A stretch of 64,000 nt of DNA from assembly GCA_029255685.2 (NCBI GenBank), contig CM055312.2:3868649-3932648 (forward strand), given 5' to 3'. A model generated the notes under the pieces. It was not told the origin of the DNA, did not search any database, and was given only the letters and a program-made list of their open reading frames with translations. Origin of the DNA: Silene conica (taxonomy: Eukaryota > Streptophyta > Magnoliopsida > Caryophyllales > Caryophyllaceae). Below are positions 1-13,481 of the stretch, piece by piece (positions within the stretch are counted from its first letter, which is position 1; every line of letters begins with the position of its first letter). Both the position numbers and the translations under genes were made by a program.

Positions 1-446
1 CTACATATGAATAGAGCTTGCAAATAATGACACGACACGAAAACACGACACGAACCCGACACGAAATTAGCAGGTTTGGGTTGAGGCATAATGAACCATT
101 TATGCAAGTGGGTCGACACGAACACGACACGGTATTTAATTGGGTCGGGTTTGGGTTGAGCTCTTTAAACACGAACCCGTCACGAATGACCTGTTTACGA
201 AATTAATCCTAATTCTTTTTTTATCTTTCATCACATAAATATACTTAAACTTTCCAAATATGGACATGACACGAAAACACGACACGAAATTAACGGGTTA
301 GGGTTAAGGCTTGATGACTCATTTATCTAAGTCGGTCGACACGAACAAGACACGAATTTAATTGGATGGGTTTGGTTGGAGGGTTCGTGACCCGTTTACA
401 TGTGACACGAACACGACACGACCCGATTTGTTTGCCAAGTCTACAT
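1..446. repeat. Two direct copies of a GACACGAACACGACACG-rich repeat
   Basis: Two related blocks, about 30-205 and 262-440, each carry short ACACGACACGAA runs, then a GGGTTxGGGTTGAGG stretch, then a return to ACACGACACG. They are separated by about 50 AT-rich bases. CTACATATGAAT occurs at the window start and again near 442, so the element may begin before the window. No coding capacity is seen. It looks like a non-autonomous dispersed repeat of unknown class. Confidence 0.6.
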
Positions 447-726
447 ATGAATATTAATCTATTAACCATTTAACTGAACCTAAAATATATAGACTAACCG
501 TAAATATTTACCTCATGTTCTGGGGACGAAACACAGAATGGCTATGTACATAGAAGACAAAACCCTGAAACATTATAGAAAATTAATGATCTTGTATTAA
601 ACAGTGAACGGTATTCAACGTAATCAAACAGATGACGACTAACCTATGCTGGACAAAAAACATCAGCCATAATTAACGATAGAATGGAACATCAGCCAGT
701 TGCTCCAGTAAGAACCATAGAAAATG

Positions 727-3700
727 CTATCGGAAAACCAGACTTCCATTCTGCTGCTGTCTTAAATTTTCAATGAAGGATTGATAGAATGCTTTGAAAG
801 CCTTGGTGTCATTGTTCTGTAAAATAGATATACGGAGTAACACGTTAGGATCAGGACCGTAGAAATATATTGAAACGTCGCCCTTCCTTGACACTCATTA
901 TTATACTCATTATTATAATATTACCCTAATGATTTCCGTTTAAGGCAGGCGTACCGAGCTCTGAATATACTTAGCCAGTTAGCCTTACCACCTATGTTAC
1001 TTTGACACTTCATATGACCTCGACCTCCTGGACACGTGTCCTAACACTTGATCCTTGGACATTGGTATGACACTCTGACACGTGTCCAACACTTGGATAC
1101 GTACCCGTGTCCGACCCTTCAAGCCGAGTCAGAGTAACATAGCTTACCACTATGGTAAAACACACACAGAGAAGCGTTGAGAAATGCAACATTTCATGCC
1201 AGTCAACAGTTTAATGAGCCATTGTAAGTTATTCAATCACGTTCTGAACGCCAAAGCCATGGAAAGATAGGCCTTTGGCTCCTTAGAGTTCTAGACCATT
1301 TCAGACGGTCTTAAGTAAGTGTTTGCACTTTAGACAGACTAATGTAGTGACGGGAATTCAGGCAAAGGGAATATAATGAAAGAACGAAGGTGAAGAAAAG
1401 CCAAGAAACAAACTGACCTGCAGTATCTGATGATATTGCTGAGCCAAATCTGGAGGGCAATGTGCAGCAAGAAAACCCTTTGATACAAACTGAGCAACAA
1501 AGTTCTCACCGAATTTCTCATACATTACCTTCTGGGCAGTTATTATTTCTCCAAATAATGCAAGCTGACAAAGAGTAGACTCAAGAACTCTTAGCATCTA
1601 AAATCAAATTCAAGAAAGGTCGGCAAATAAAAAACTCAAATACCAGAACCCACATTGGAGCCAATCTGGTCACATAATCTTTCAAGTTTTTAATTTACTA
1701 CAAACCAACGTTCAATCAGCCTATGTTGCACGGACTCTTCAATATTACCTCGCGTACCCATGTCATATACTCGACACTCAGATGTGGGTAGGACGCTCGG
1801 ACACTTCATTTTAGACCAAAAACATGAGTTTTTTTATAAAAGACACCAACACTTGGACACCTGATTGAGTCCGAGCAACACAGGGTACTCATCTATCAGA
1901 ACAACCGGGAAAGATAAAATGATAATCATGTTAATAGTTAAAATCATTACGGAACTATTCATTTTATCCCGAGCTTCCTCTTCAAAACACTCATACAATG
2001 TACAAACATGGAAGAATTGAACACCGGAAATAATACTGACAAGGTTTGCTCTATATTCGGAGAGACACAAACGCGGATTATTCCTACACTGTAACAATGG
2101 TTCCCACTCCTATACCACATTGTAACGTTCACTTAGACGTAACAATAGGCAGATAGTACTCCACCATACTAGTGGAAATCACACCATTATATATCATATA
2201 ACTCATTTTATCTCCTTTGAGGTGTATTTCAGTTAGAACTCTAGCAATTAAGGTTGACCGCCCTTAAGCATACCAGGAACGGATAGCATATTACGCTTAA
2301 AAGTATAAGCAGGCAGAAAGACCCAGCAACTTTGACACCTGAACTTTTTATGTTACTTCATGAACCAATACGACATTAGTTATTGAAAATGGGCACTTGA
2401 TACTCAATAAGTTCAAGTCAAGCCAACAACGCACTATTATATGCTATAATGGTACTTGAAATATCAAATAGTTTTAAGTGCGCACACCCGATCACCATAA
2501 AATGTCATTCATGGGAGTCTTGGGAGGCATTGAAATAAAGTTAACTCGGATACATTTGAGACGGTGATAACGAAAAAGTGAGCAATAAGACCATAGAAAC
2601 ATTAAACATTGTATTTTCCACTCCTACTCTCCAAACTATATAGATGCATACGTATCTTAAGAGCCAGTAAAGGGTCAATGATCAATACATTACTGTACAC
2701 AAGTAGAGCACGAAAGCAGGCATAGCATGCAATAAGAATAGCATTTTATATTAAACCCAACCCAGTACCTAAGGTTAGTATTTAACAAACATAGAATACT
2801 GTCCGTGTTAATATCAAGAAAACAAAGAAATTAACAAACATTTTCACGAAATTGTTATTACTCCCCAGTCCCTCTATTTCACTATAATATTCCGTTTTCC
2901 ATTTTGGGCTGGTTCACTAAGATGTTCTCTTTCCTTTTTGCCACAATGTATGGCTAAAACTGCCCCGTCTCTTACCCCAAACTTGTTTCCTTTAAATAAG
3001 CACCACATAATTGTTTTTTTCTCAAATATTGTGCCCAAAAAAAACATGAAAAACATTGTGAAATGGAGGGAGTATAATAAACATGTTATTGCTCACCTCA
3101 TTCATTAACGCATTATAAAGGAAAAGAGTCGCAAACTTGTAATGTAGCTGACATGCATACAGAAGGAAACACAGAAAAAGGTTAAAAGAGAGTAGAGAAT
3201 TTGAACTCACAGTATTTGCATCTTGGAAGTCAAAGGACTTGTCTAGCACACTGTACAAGCAGCAGTTGGTAGCAAAGGTTTCGATGATAAAAGTCTGAAA
3301 CCCGGGAACCTGAATTACAGCCATTTAATTAACTCTTGAAGATGATAATATTGAATAGATCAAGTTTCAGAAATACCAACCTTTTCTTCTCCAAAAGGAC
3401 CCGTTGACCAGTCTTTAATCAATCGGATAAATATCTGTACGCATGCCTGATATGCAGAAGAATGATTTCAGCAATTATTAGCTGAAGAAACATATGTACA
3501 ACAGACAATAAAATACCAACTAAACAAATGCACATAACGTCATAACACGTACCTTCCTCACGGTAATATCTTTATGATTAGAGCATGAATAAAGTAGCAG
3601 TTGCATAACTGAATCCAGATATGCCCTGCTTTTTGAAGAGAGGAAGACTGAGGACAAGTCATGTGTTGCTATCACATTAAGAAAGGTGTAGAATGTTCGC

Positions 3701-6700
3701 TGAAGTTCCTGTCTTTCACGAATTTCCTGGGGAAAAAAAAGAAATAAGACATTTAGAAAGATGCATCTTATTAAATGCGGAAAGCTATGACTCTTTCACA
3801 ACGGAATTTTTTCCCCTTCTCCACAAACATAATAATAATTAAAAAAATAAAAAAAAACAGCTTAACACTGCGTCTTTCAGTTGTTGCTCAGAAATCCAGG
3901 GTAACGTCCAAAAGCATAGAACATATGGCACGGGACAGGAACAATCCAGATTATCACAAGTGTGAAAGCATTTATACCTCAGTATTGGTCCCTGGTCCAC
4001 TAGGAAATGCATCTCTTGGGACTAACGCAAACACCTCTTTAGTAATAGCAGGAAATACATCATCGAGAATATCATGTACGGCAATGTTGAATTTGCATAT
4101 GAGCTGATTAAGTAAAACAATAATACCGAGCAACTCCTTGGGCTGTCAGATAAACAGTAAGCAAAGGTCAGCCTATATGGCACAAAGGGAGATAATTAAC
4201 ATGAACCCAATACAACACTTCTCGATCTATATGTGAAACTTCTAGTAACAGATGTAACCATTATAAAACAGGATTTTTTTGTCCATAACTCCATATTTTA
4301 AAAATCACCGGAAATTTGTTTCAAGAGTCCATGCATTACAAATTACCGAGAACAGAAAAACAAAGATATGTACGAGAAATTCTGCATATTCACCTCCAGC
4401 ATGCCAACCAGTCGGGTATTTCCTTTTTATTGGCAAGTAAAGAGGATATCTCTAAAGGACACCAGAGAGTGACACTAATGTACAAAATGGGGGTGATGCC
4501 CATAATGCTAACACAATCAATACATGGAGCTTAGCATCGACTCATCGAGAAGAATGCCTTTCAGTTATTCCTTAGATCCCCCACACTTACAACATATAAA
4601 CAAACCTCATAGGAACTGGCTCAAAGACATGATGACTAATTGACAGCTTGGCAGGTAACATGATAAACAAAAATGCTAAAAGAGAGTATAAAAACATTTA
4701 CCATATTTCGGGAGACGAGCAACATCCTAGATTAAATGGTTCAACGACAGTAGAGCGCATTTACACTACTCTAACTCACCAATAATCTAGACATAAAAAG
4801 TGTTTTCTTTCAATGGAAAAGAATAATTGGTTCAACGAAAGCAAAACACATTTACACATCTTTTAAGTTTAAGTTACGAATAATCTAGACCTAGAATTTT
4901 TTTTCTTTTGATAGGGAAAAGATGCTACCCTAGTTGAAGTCATATCCACTTGTATATATGAACTTGATCATATCCTCATCTCCACGTAAAAAAACAACAT
5001 AAGTATCTAATTAAAAAATGCCCGATAAATAAATAATTAATTACCTCAATTCCGAGAAGCAGCTGCTCCAGTGCCTTTGGCAAATAAGGAAAGACGGATC
5101 CTCCCAGAGTTTCAACCATGCGATGAACAAATGAAGTAACCTGACATAAATATGTCAACGAAACATAAACATTACGATGTAAGAGCATAAAAAATAAGTT
5201 CCTCATCCAAGTGAATTGTTGCGTACCTTACTACGTAGACTCTCCTCTTTTGGAAAAACAATGAGGACTTGAAGTAGAACATCCAATGTCTGCAATTCAA
5301 GATTAAGAAGCCGTATAAATAATTGAAAGGCATGTCAAATAACAAAAGTATCGGCTGGGATAAGCCATCTTCCTCCAACAAATCAATGTAAAATGCAAAC
5401 TTGAAGGGCTTTCCAAGTATCAACATAATCCATAGGCGCTAGGTATATTGTTGTTGGTATCTTAAAATCATAGGCCTATAAACTATTAGTTGAAAGACTA
5501 AATAAGTTGTGATGAGTGTCCTTGACCATCGTGTTAAAAACACAGAACTAACCTGCTTAAACATAAGACCAATTTCCGGCCTGCTGGCAGTCACGAGTCG
5601 TTCACTGAAACCCTGAAAGCAAGATCAATTTGGCATTACGATAATGAAATTAAAACAAAAGTGCAATGAAAAAACAACTTAAACTGGGTTCCTGAAGCAC
5701 CACCATTGAAACAAGCTAGAATGTGCTCTGAATAAATGGTCGAAGGACTAAACATAAATGTGTTCCGTGGATAGATTTACACAAAAATTCTTAAAAGTAC
5801 ACTAGGGCTACACTACAACATAAAACTATTTGGTCAAGCGATCTCTAACTGCAGAAGAACGAATTTATAAGTAGTGTGTATCAAAACTCAAGACTATGCA
5901 TGACATAATTGAATAGAATAGATTACCTTGCTTAATGCATTTATTGCCATTATAATTTGCTTAATTATCAAAATATTTCTCGGATAATCATTTGGATTTT
6001 GGACTTTGCCATTCACGAGCAATGCCTCGACCTAGAGGGAGAAAATAAATTTTGTCAACAACAAAAACTACACACGTATCGAAGGACATATCAAGACAGA
6101 TAAGATTAGTTTGGATTTAAAAGGCAACATAAGTGACCTGCTGACAAAGTGGAGTAAGTAATGAAGAAAGATAATTTGTTTGCTTCTCAACCGGCATTTC
6201 TTCCATCCCAATTAGGATGCCAATAGCCTGAGAAAAAATGGCAATCTTCAGAAAAAGAAGCATAAAGAGTATTTAGACCAAAAGATCACATGAGAACACA
6301 TCAGAATAATTTACCTCAAAAATATGACTTCCGTCTTCAGAGGAAGATGTTCCCTCTGCATAACTCATGTTCGTAAATCTCGCGACAACATCTTGTAAGC
6401 TCTGTGACCACCAAATCAGGGATGTTTAGGATTAAAATAATATAAAACAAGTAACTCCATTGAAATCACATTGTAATGCAAGGAAATAACTGATCACCTG
6501 TAGAATCGTCTCTATAAAAGGAATTAGTTTTGATCTCAGCAACTTCACAACCCTCATAAAAAGATAACTCGACCTCCGACTAACATTGAAATTTGGGTGA
6601 TGGATACCTCTCTCATCAAGAAAAGCCGTCAAAGCCATGGGTATGCACTGAGTGTTCTCTTGAACATGTTTTATGTATCTAGTTATCGTCTCCAGGTACG

Positions 6701-8246
6701 TAAGAGCCACCAACCTAAAAGAGTGGCACGGGAATCTTGTCGAAAGAAGCATTGGTATCAACTCCCCTAATACCCCACCACCACTTCTCATTAAATCATC
6801 ACTCAATGACTCTCCAAGTGCATATAAAAGCGATAGTGCAACTTCTACCTCTTCAACATTCCTATCAGGTGGAGAAGATGATGCACTAACTAATGAATTA
6901 CGAATAAACATTTGTGTCACAACAGGTGCTACACGACCTACACTCCGAAGTAAAACAAATAAATCCTTTCTATATTCAACCATCCTTTCCTCTTCTTCCA
7001 ACCCAACTTTATCTAAAGCATCAAGATGATCGCGATAAACAGGATCATAGCAAATTTGTGCCCTAATCACTTCTAAAATCTGGCCTACATGAAGCAGTTG
7101 TTTCTCAGACAGTGAGGTATTCTTCATAGTCGCTACATAACCAGCAAGAAACTGAACTACACTAAACGACGCATCCATCTCACAATTTTGCATAACATAG
7201 AACACAGAAGGTAACACCTCCTCCAAAAGCTCTGTTGATGCCCGCTTTCCTTCCTCAGGATTCAATCTCCGAACACATTCCAACACCTCAACTGCATAAC
7301 CAGTGACAAGAGTAGCTATGTTTTCCACAACCTCGGAATCAGCCTCCCCACTAACCACATTAAACACCCGCCTAATATGCAAGCTTTGCAATAACTTAAG
7401 TTTGTTTTGTGGCTCCATCCGCTTTTGAGCCACGGCTAAAACACAACGCGCAGCACCACCTCTAAGCTGCTCCGACAACCCATCAAGCAAAACCAATTCA
7501 AAAAATAACGGTACAAACTGATAATAATCCACAACCAAGTTAATATCAATCCACGAAATATACCTCCTCATACAATCCAAAACACTAGTACAAAGCTCAG
7601 GGTCCGAGCTTTTGTACACGTTAACAATCTCAAACCACGCACCCACAATTTGATGCACACATTGTTGCCTCATTGCATCCTTAACGCGTGCAGCAAGCGC
7701 CACCTCATCAGCATTACGAATATAATCTAAGCTAATAATTTGATCATCTAATGCATTCAAAACCCTACAGAACATATCAATAACAACAGGTCCCTTATTC
7801 AAACAAGGCAAGAAATCGACAAACACATTCGACCAAATCATGGGATATTCGAAAGAAATCAATGTAACCAGCACTTGTGCAAGCTTATTCTTAATAAAAA
7901 CAGGAGAATCCAATATCCTAACAACTACATTACTACCAAGTTTAGCATTATTCTCATCAATCCCATCATAACAAGCCATTGCAAACACGGATTTTCGAAC
8001 AAAACCCTTCTCCTCAGGGCTCATTAACGAGGCGTATCGCCCACGTATCGCATCGTGCAAGCATTGCAAGCACCAAAATTGAACGACAACTACCTTACTA
8101 GTAAATAAACGTTCAACACAAATGCTACAAATATTTGAACTTTCCTTAAATCTTTGGCAGTACTCAATTGCTTGAGATTTTAACACAGAATCAACAGTTC
8201 CGGACTCATCGAAACTAATCAAAATCGCCTTTTCTAAATCATCCAT
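727..8246 (-). CDS. XPOT/PSD: Exportin-T (tRNA nuclear export receptor, PAUSED-type), 13 exons
   Basis: Exportin-T belongs to the importin-beta/karyopherin family. It binds mature tRNA with Ran-GTP in the nucleus and carries it through the nuclear pore; the Arabidopsis member is PAUSED. Coding exons in order (minus strand): 6498-8246, 6315-6401, 6138-6227, 5927-6031, 5553-5612, 5227-5289, 5045-5140, 3978-4142, 3553-3726, 3381-3446, 3211-3309, 1418-1564, 727-816. All junctions are GT-AG, every exon is a multiple of three, and the product is 996 residues, the usual plant length. Exon 1 gives 583 residues: the N-terminal region (MDDLEKAIL start), an Xpo1-like segment around residues 115-265 with VIDMFCRVLNALDD, then helical HEAT-type repeats. 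Later exons keep family signatures such as HRMVETLG, FATNCCLYSVLDKSF and QKVMYEKFG. The stop is TAG. Introns carry MITEs and other repeats. No break was found, so it should be functional. The start codon opens the family's conserved N-terminus. Confidence 0.95.
1019..1135. repeat. Dispersed repeat in exportin-T intron 12
   Basis: A segment rich in GGACACGTGTCC and ACACTTGGATAC motifs. A related stretch lies at about 1735-1880 in intron 11 (TCGACACTCAGATGTGGGTAGG, ACACTTGGACAC). These look like fragments of one dispersed plant repeat. Neither codes for anything recognisable. Confidence 0.4.
2861..3072. mobile_element. Stowaway-type MITE in exportin-T intron 11
   Basis: The 212-bp element starts CTCCCCAGTCCCTCTATTTC and ends GAAATGGAGGGAG, forming terminal inverted repeats of the Stowaway (Tc1/mariner) kind. 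It is flanked by TA on both sides (2859-2860 and 3073-3074). It lies wholly inside an intron, so the coding sequence is untouched. Confidence 0.75.
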
Positions 8247-8660
8247 TATATCAAATTCTAACCCTAATAATCAAAATCAAAACTTTAATTTTCCTGCATT
8301 AAACCCTTACCGAAAGCTTTCAACTTTTACCATCAAATCGAAAAACAATTGAAAACCAAATTCAAAATCACTAAATTAAACAAACCCACTCCAAAAAATG
8401 AAGTGAAGATTGGATCTTTTAGATACCCAACAAAAACACTGCGTTTGGGGTTTAGTTTTTAGGGTTTTTTTGGGAATTTAACTGAAAGTTTGATCTACAG
8501 TTGATGAATATATGAGGAAAGTTAATTGAATTGATGAAGAAAATTGGTGAAAATTAAAGAAAAAGATTGAACAAATTCAAGTAGAGTTGCTGGGTTTTTG
8601 ATGCTAAGCAGTTCTCAGAAAGTGAATGTGGACGGAGTGGGAAGGGTGGCGGTTTATATA
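8247..8660 (-). promoter_or_regulatory. Exportin-T 5' UTR and TATA box
   Basis: Reading the minus strand upstream of the ATG at 8246 there is a pyrimidine-rich leader of about 380 bases and then TATATAAA at 8653-8660, inside CCCTATATAAACCGCC. A start of transcription about 25-35 bases downstream (near 8625) would fit. No in-frame upstream extension of the protein is suggested. The exact start site is inferred. Confidence 0.55.
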
Positions 8661-9415
8661 GGGTTCATATTTACTTTTTTACCCCTGATTTTGTGTATTT
8701 ATTATAGGATTTTTTTGTTAAAATATAGGAGCCCTTTAATCTTAAAAGATAGGCAAATTATAATAGTTTGAGTTGGATTTAATAATTTTGAAGTGAGAAA
8801 TTTTAATAAAAGAACAAATATAAATAAAATATAGAAAAAAGTATTTAGAGCATGTTGTGATATGTGCATTAATTTTATGTAAAATTCGAATATTTACCGA
8901 TCAGATTGTTATACTTAAAAATTTGTTTCTTTGAAACTTTTTTATATATGGGAAGAAAAAAACTAATATAAATCACGCGCGCAAACTAATATAGATCACG
9001 CGCGTGCGCGCTATTTCTAGTTTATTTAATTTATTACGAAGTATGTATTAATTATAGATTTAAAATTAATGCAATATTTCTATATCCTTTAGTTTATAAT
9101 GTATTATTATTTATAAACTTTAAATTAATACATTATTATTTTTTCATATTTAATAAGGATACAAAACTGAAATGGAAAAATAATTAAAAGCATTTAATAA
9201 AGTCATAAAATGTGTGTTTTAATGAAATTGTTTACCACAAATTTATTGATTTCAATTTATAAATTTTCTCAAAATTAATAATACAGGTTCATAATGTTTT
9301 ATACGATATAATTACCTGATAAGTTTTTTTTATACAAAACTAATAATATCAATTTATAGATCTCTCATATACGAATTTAGTTTTATACAAGTTTTGTTTA
9401 TTTATTTATTTATAA
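8661..9415. other. AT-rich intergenic DNA, possible Helitron end near 9020
   Basis: No gene seen. A GC-rich palindromic patch (CACGCGCGTGCGCGC) at about 8998-9012 is followed by TATTTCTAG and then T at 9021. This resembles a Helitron 3' end, a hairpin a few bases before CTAG, but only one end is visible. Confidence 0.35.
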
Positions 9416-9444
9416 CTAGGTTGTAACCCGTGAAATTCACGGGT
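9416..9444 (-). mobile_element. Helitron 3' terminus, minus strand
   Basis: On the minus strand a perfect hairpin, ACCCGTGAA/TTCACGGGT (9426-9444), is followed by TACAAC, then CTAG (9419-9416), then T. This is the expected Helitron 3' layout: a GC-rich hairpin about 6-12 bases before CTRR at an A/T target. The matching 5' end to the right was not located. Confidence 0.55.
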
Positions 9445-10017
9445 CTGTTTTTTAAATTTTAGATGAATATAGTTAATAATACTGAAGATAAACAAATTAA
9501 TTATTTACGGTGGCCAGTTTTTAACTTTAGATGAATACCGTAATTAATAATATCAACAAAAGCTGATTAATTATATACGTATAAATAAATTTCGAATTAT
9601 TTATGACACATGTCCGTATGACGGTATACATGAGCTATCATATAGCTGTTCATTAAGATGATCGAGACTTACGATAAAATTAATACACTTATAATTACCC
9701 ATTGCACCATTTTTAAAATATGTAACCCATATATACTATAAAGTTGTATATTACATATCGTACAGTAAAAGCAAAACGTAAATAATCTGATGAGACGTGA
9801 GTAGTAAATGTATGATTGGGTTAAAAAATGTATTTTTGATTATTTTACTAAAGATGTTCATATATTAAATAACAGTTATTGCGTGTGACGTCTTACACGA
9901 AAACATTCCAAATTTATTAAATGACCACTCATTTACAATATTAAATAAATAGTCTGTAGTTGTTAAAATGATTCGCATTCACGTAAAAATGTAGTCTAAT
10001 AAATTACGACGCTCACA

Positions 10018-11834
10018 TCTATATAAAAGTATATAAGAAGAACCACCATACATGAATTGGACACATGTCGCTACCACATTAAAAAATTTCCCGCCCAAAT
10101 TCCCCTGATGTGATTAAAGTTTTGAAAAAAAATATTCTCATTGATTAATGTATACAAAATATTGGAAAAAAATATTCTCACATCACTAATAGATATACAA
10201 AATATTGCAAATTATTCTTTAGATATCCTTTAATAATTAATCCATATAATACACTAAAAAATCGACAACTAATCTAATAAATTTACTTTTCCTTCCCATT
10301 TATATTAACTTTGGAAACTATTGTATTATTTTACTAATCTAATAAAATCGACATCATAGGAAATCGGAGGGAGTACTATTTTACAATTGTATTCTTATCT
10401 TCAATATTGTAGGTATGAAATATATTGTACCATCCAGTTATTGTACGTATAGAATGCAATATGATTCATATATAACTATAATATAGAAATTATTGGACAC
10501 ATGTCAGTCATTGGTTAAATATTTTTTCGTCCATTAGTTTTTTCATTATTTATGGTCAAATTATTGCTTAGTTTCAAGTTAATATTAATTGTGATTATTA
10601 TATTATAGTATTATTATATTTTCTCTTTTTATAATTTTAGCTAATCATGTTATCTATATCCATTTATAATTTATTTATCTTTTATGATTTGATTATGTAG
10701 AATTTCTATTTATTTAATTTTACTTGAGTACTTAAATGTTTACGTAGTATTACTCGGTAAATAAAACATTTGCTAATGTAATTCAATAACCCAATATTTT
10801 TTATACTTGCAAAAATTTAGAACTTAGATTCCATGTTCAAGGTTTATAAATGATTGTACTAACTACTAAGACATTAATTTTGTATGACTTATTTTTCAAG
10901 TTTTTTTTCGACAATATTTTACAATAGGAAGACTTTGAAAAAGAACGGAAACATATTAAACGTTCCACGACAATATTCTACTGAGATATTAATTTTGATG
11001 ACTTATTTTACGACAAATAAATGGAACATACTACTATAGTATTTTCCCACAAAACACATACTTTCCGTAAATGAAAACCGTACAAATTATGCAAAGTCTA
11101 CCAATACGACAATATCAGTCCAAAACTATGATATGATGTATTTCCTTATTTACACCCTTTTACTTTTGCCCTCATTGTTTTGTTATACTTTTTCATACTA
11201 TACTTGGTAAATGGGTCGAATCAAGTTCCGTCGGCCAATTTGGGTCGGGTTAAGTTTAGTTCATCATTATTTCGGAATAATTCAGGTTGTGTCGGTCATT
11301 TTGGGTTTCAGATTTATTTTGATGTGTTGGTCGCTTTAAGTGGGTCGGGTCATTTTCGGGTTAATGATCAAGAGCGAAATCATAATTTTGGATCTGGGTG
11401 GTTTTAGATCTGCCACTTCGGGTTGGATCAGTTACCAATCAAGATAATGTAGGTCATTTTGGGCCGGGTCGGATCAATTCGGATTTTGAGTCACATTCGG
11501 GTGTTGTAGTTTGGGTCAATGTCGGATCTTAGATCAGCCTATTTTTGGATCTGTAACAACTATTGTTCTAAAATACTCTGAAATATGTCAATAATAAAAG
11601 GATAAACTGTGATAGTCGAGTAACTGAAAATAGGAGCTTATAAATAAAGATAAAAGGTAAGACCAAATATTACTCAAAACCTTAAATTACAAATAACGAA
11701 TTGAACCTGACTATTTTCACCTATTGACTACACTATTATTCTGATTTTTTTATACATTTTAAACATTTATCTATATAGAACTACGAACTATTCAACTATG
11801 CATTTTCGTGCAATTTGCACGGGTTTTAAGCTAG
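10018..11834 (+). mobile_element. Non-autonomous Helitron candidate, 1.8 kb
   Basis: The candidate starts TCTATATAAAAG immediately after an A at 10017. It ends in a hairpin (CGTGCAATTTGCACGG, about 11807-11822), a short TTTTAAG spacer and CTAG at 11831-11834, followed by T. Insertion between A and T with TC...CTAG ends is the Helitron rule. Inside there is no Rep/helicase coding region, only AT-rich sequence and a GGGTCGGGTT-rich stretch at 11208-11550. The 5' end is chosen on pattern alone and could lie elsewhere. Confidence 0.55.
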
Positions 11835-12878
11835 TTAGTAAATATACCGAGGAAGAGTAATGTATTCCGACCCATATTTAATAAAGATTAAACAAACAAA
11901 AAAAAAAATTCTATTTGGAATGCTCCAAACCACGATTGGATTGTTATCAAGATTAGAAGGAATTAGAGAAATATTTATACATAGGTTATTATTATTATTC
12001 TTTACAAAATAGTTATTATTCTTTACAAAATAGGAATTAGAGAAAGATCAAATCTGGTGTATCAAATCTTTAGTAGGATATTACTATTATTCTTATCATT
12101 TAGATAATTTACGGAGCAGGACCATGATTTATAAATTTATTACTTATTAATTTATTATTTAATTATTATTATTATTATTAATTAATTGAATCTCTTATAT
12201 TCAAATTTTTTAAGTCTCGACAATTTGAGTTCTTATGGAATGCAATCTTGGCAGTCATTTGGCGGATCTTGTATTTAAATTACCTAAATTTATTTAAATT
12301 ACCTTTTCACGTGTAGAATTATGGGATGGATGGGCTTGTTGACTTTATACATTTATAAATTTATACTATTAATTAATTGAATCTCTTATATTCAAATCTT
12401 TTCAGTCTCGAGAATTTGAGTTCTTATGGAATGCAATCTTGGCATTAAATCACGTGTAGAATTATGGAACCAATTTAATGCAAATGAGATCAAATCTTTT
12501 TTCTGGAATTATGGAATGCAATCTCTTATATTCAAATTTTATTGGACAATATGTTAGGATGTTTTAAATCGCGCCACGTAAGACAAAGCTTGTTTTATGT
12601 GATGCCACGTCAACAGCTTGGCTTCTGCATTAGATAAGTATATGATTAGTTAATAAAAATGTAGCGATTAAAATATTATATCTTAATTGATAATAATTTA
12701 ATAAAAATATAGTATTGTTTACTTATTTAACTAGATTCCTATTAGAGGGAAAACTTTTGAGAATTTTTATTCTCTTTGTAGTAAGGGGGATTATGGAAGG
12801 GAATTGAAGGACAAAATATTTACATTTTTTCAATTTTTTGAGTTTATCATAATAAACCGTCAAATTTCATCAATCTTA
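11835..12878. repeat. AT-rich intergenic DNA with a direct repeat of about 75 bp
   Basis: No gene seen. A segment beginning TTAATTGAATCTCTTATATT and ending ATGCAATCTTGGCA occurs at about 12180-12253 and again at about 12370-12445, with a few mismatches. A partial third copy lies near 12510-12530. A TTA microsatellite lies just before the first copy, around 12160-12180. Confidence 0.55.
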
Positions 12879-13481
12879 TCTATATAAATAGCAAAACATT
12901 TAACTCATCCTCATGAAGCCACCTCATCACATTTAGGAAAAGTAAATGTGGGCCCCGCAGCAAAGAAGATGAATTTAATTTATGAAGAACCGCTATGTTT
13001 ATGTTGGTACGTAAATTATTACGTTTTATGTTTCGTACATACGAAAATATTAATGCTGTTTCAGAAATCGCAGTATTTTGATTAAAATAATATTAATAAT
13101 AAATTACACCAATTGATAAGAATAAGAAATTTAAATACTAAAATGTAACTACAAATGAACTAAAAAATTATAGAACAAAATATTTTATTCCAATAAATTA
13201 ATTTTGGAAAACTTTTGAACAGTTTATAATAACAAACGTCTTAGTTCTATATTAAAAAAAAAAGAGTTTTAGTATACTTACGAGAAGTATAAATTTTTTT
13301 TTCCGATTTTAAAGTTACCGTGGTCAGATTTTTTTCGTCAAATGACTAAAATTCATCAGCAAAGTTACAAAAATTAATACTAAAATTCCGCCCAATTATA
13401 TCGTTTATGTTTTGTTAATAATATTTATGTACTATTTTTTTAAAAGGATACCCGTGCAATTTTAAACGGGTTTAAAACTAG
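12879..13481 (+). mobile_element. Small non-autonomous Helitron candidate, 0.6 kb
   Basis: The candidate starts TCTATATAAATAGC after A at 12878 and ends CTAG at 13478-13481 before T. The subterminal hairpin (CCCGTGCAATTTTAAACGGG) is about eight bases upstream of CTAG and carries mismatches in its stem. No open reading frame is seen. Its ends match those of the 10018-11834 candidate, suggesting one family. Confidence 0.6.

Noticed and set aside
6673-7029. Plus-strand open frame of 118 codons
   Set aside because: It is the antisense of exportin-T exon 1.
10288-10373. Possible Stowaway MITE ending GGAGGGAGTA
   Set aside because: A left end with CTCCCTCC was not found, so only one terminus supports it.
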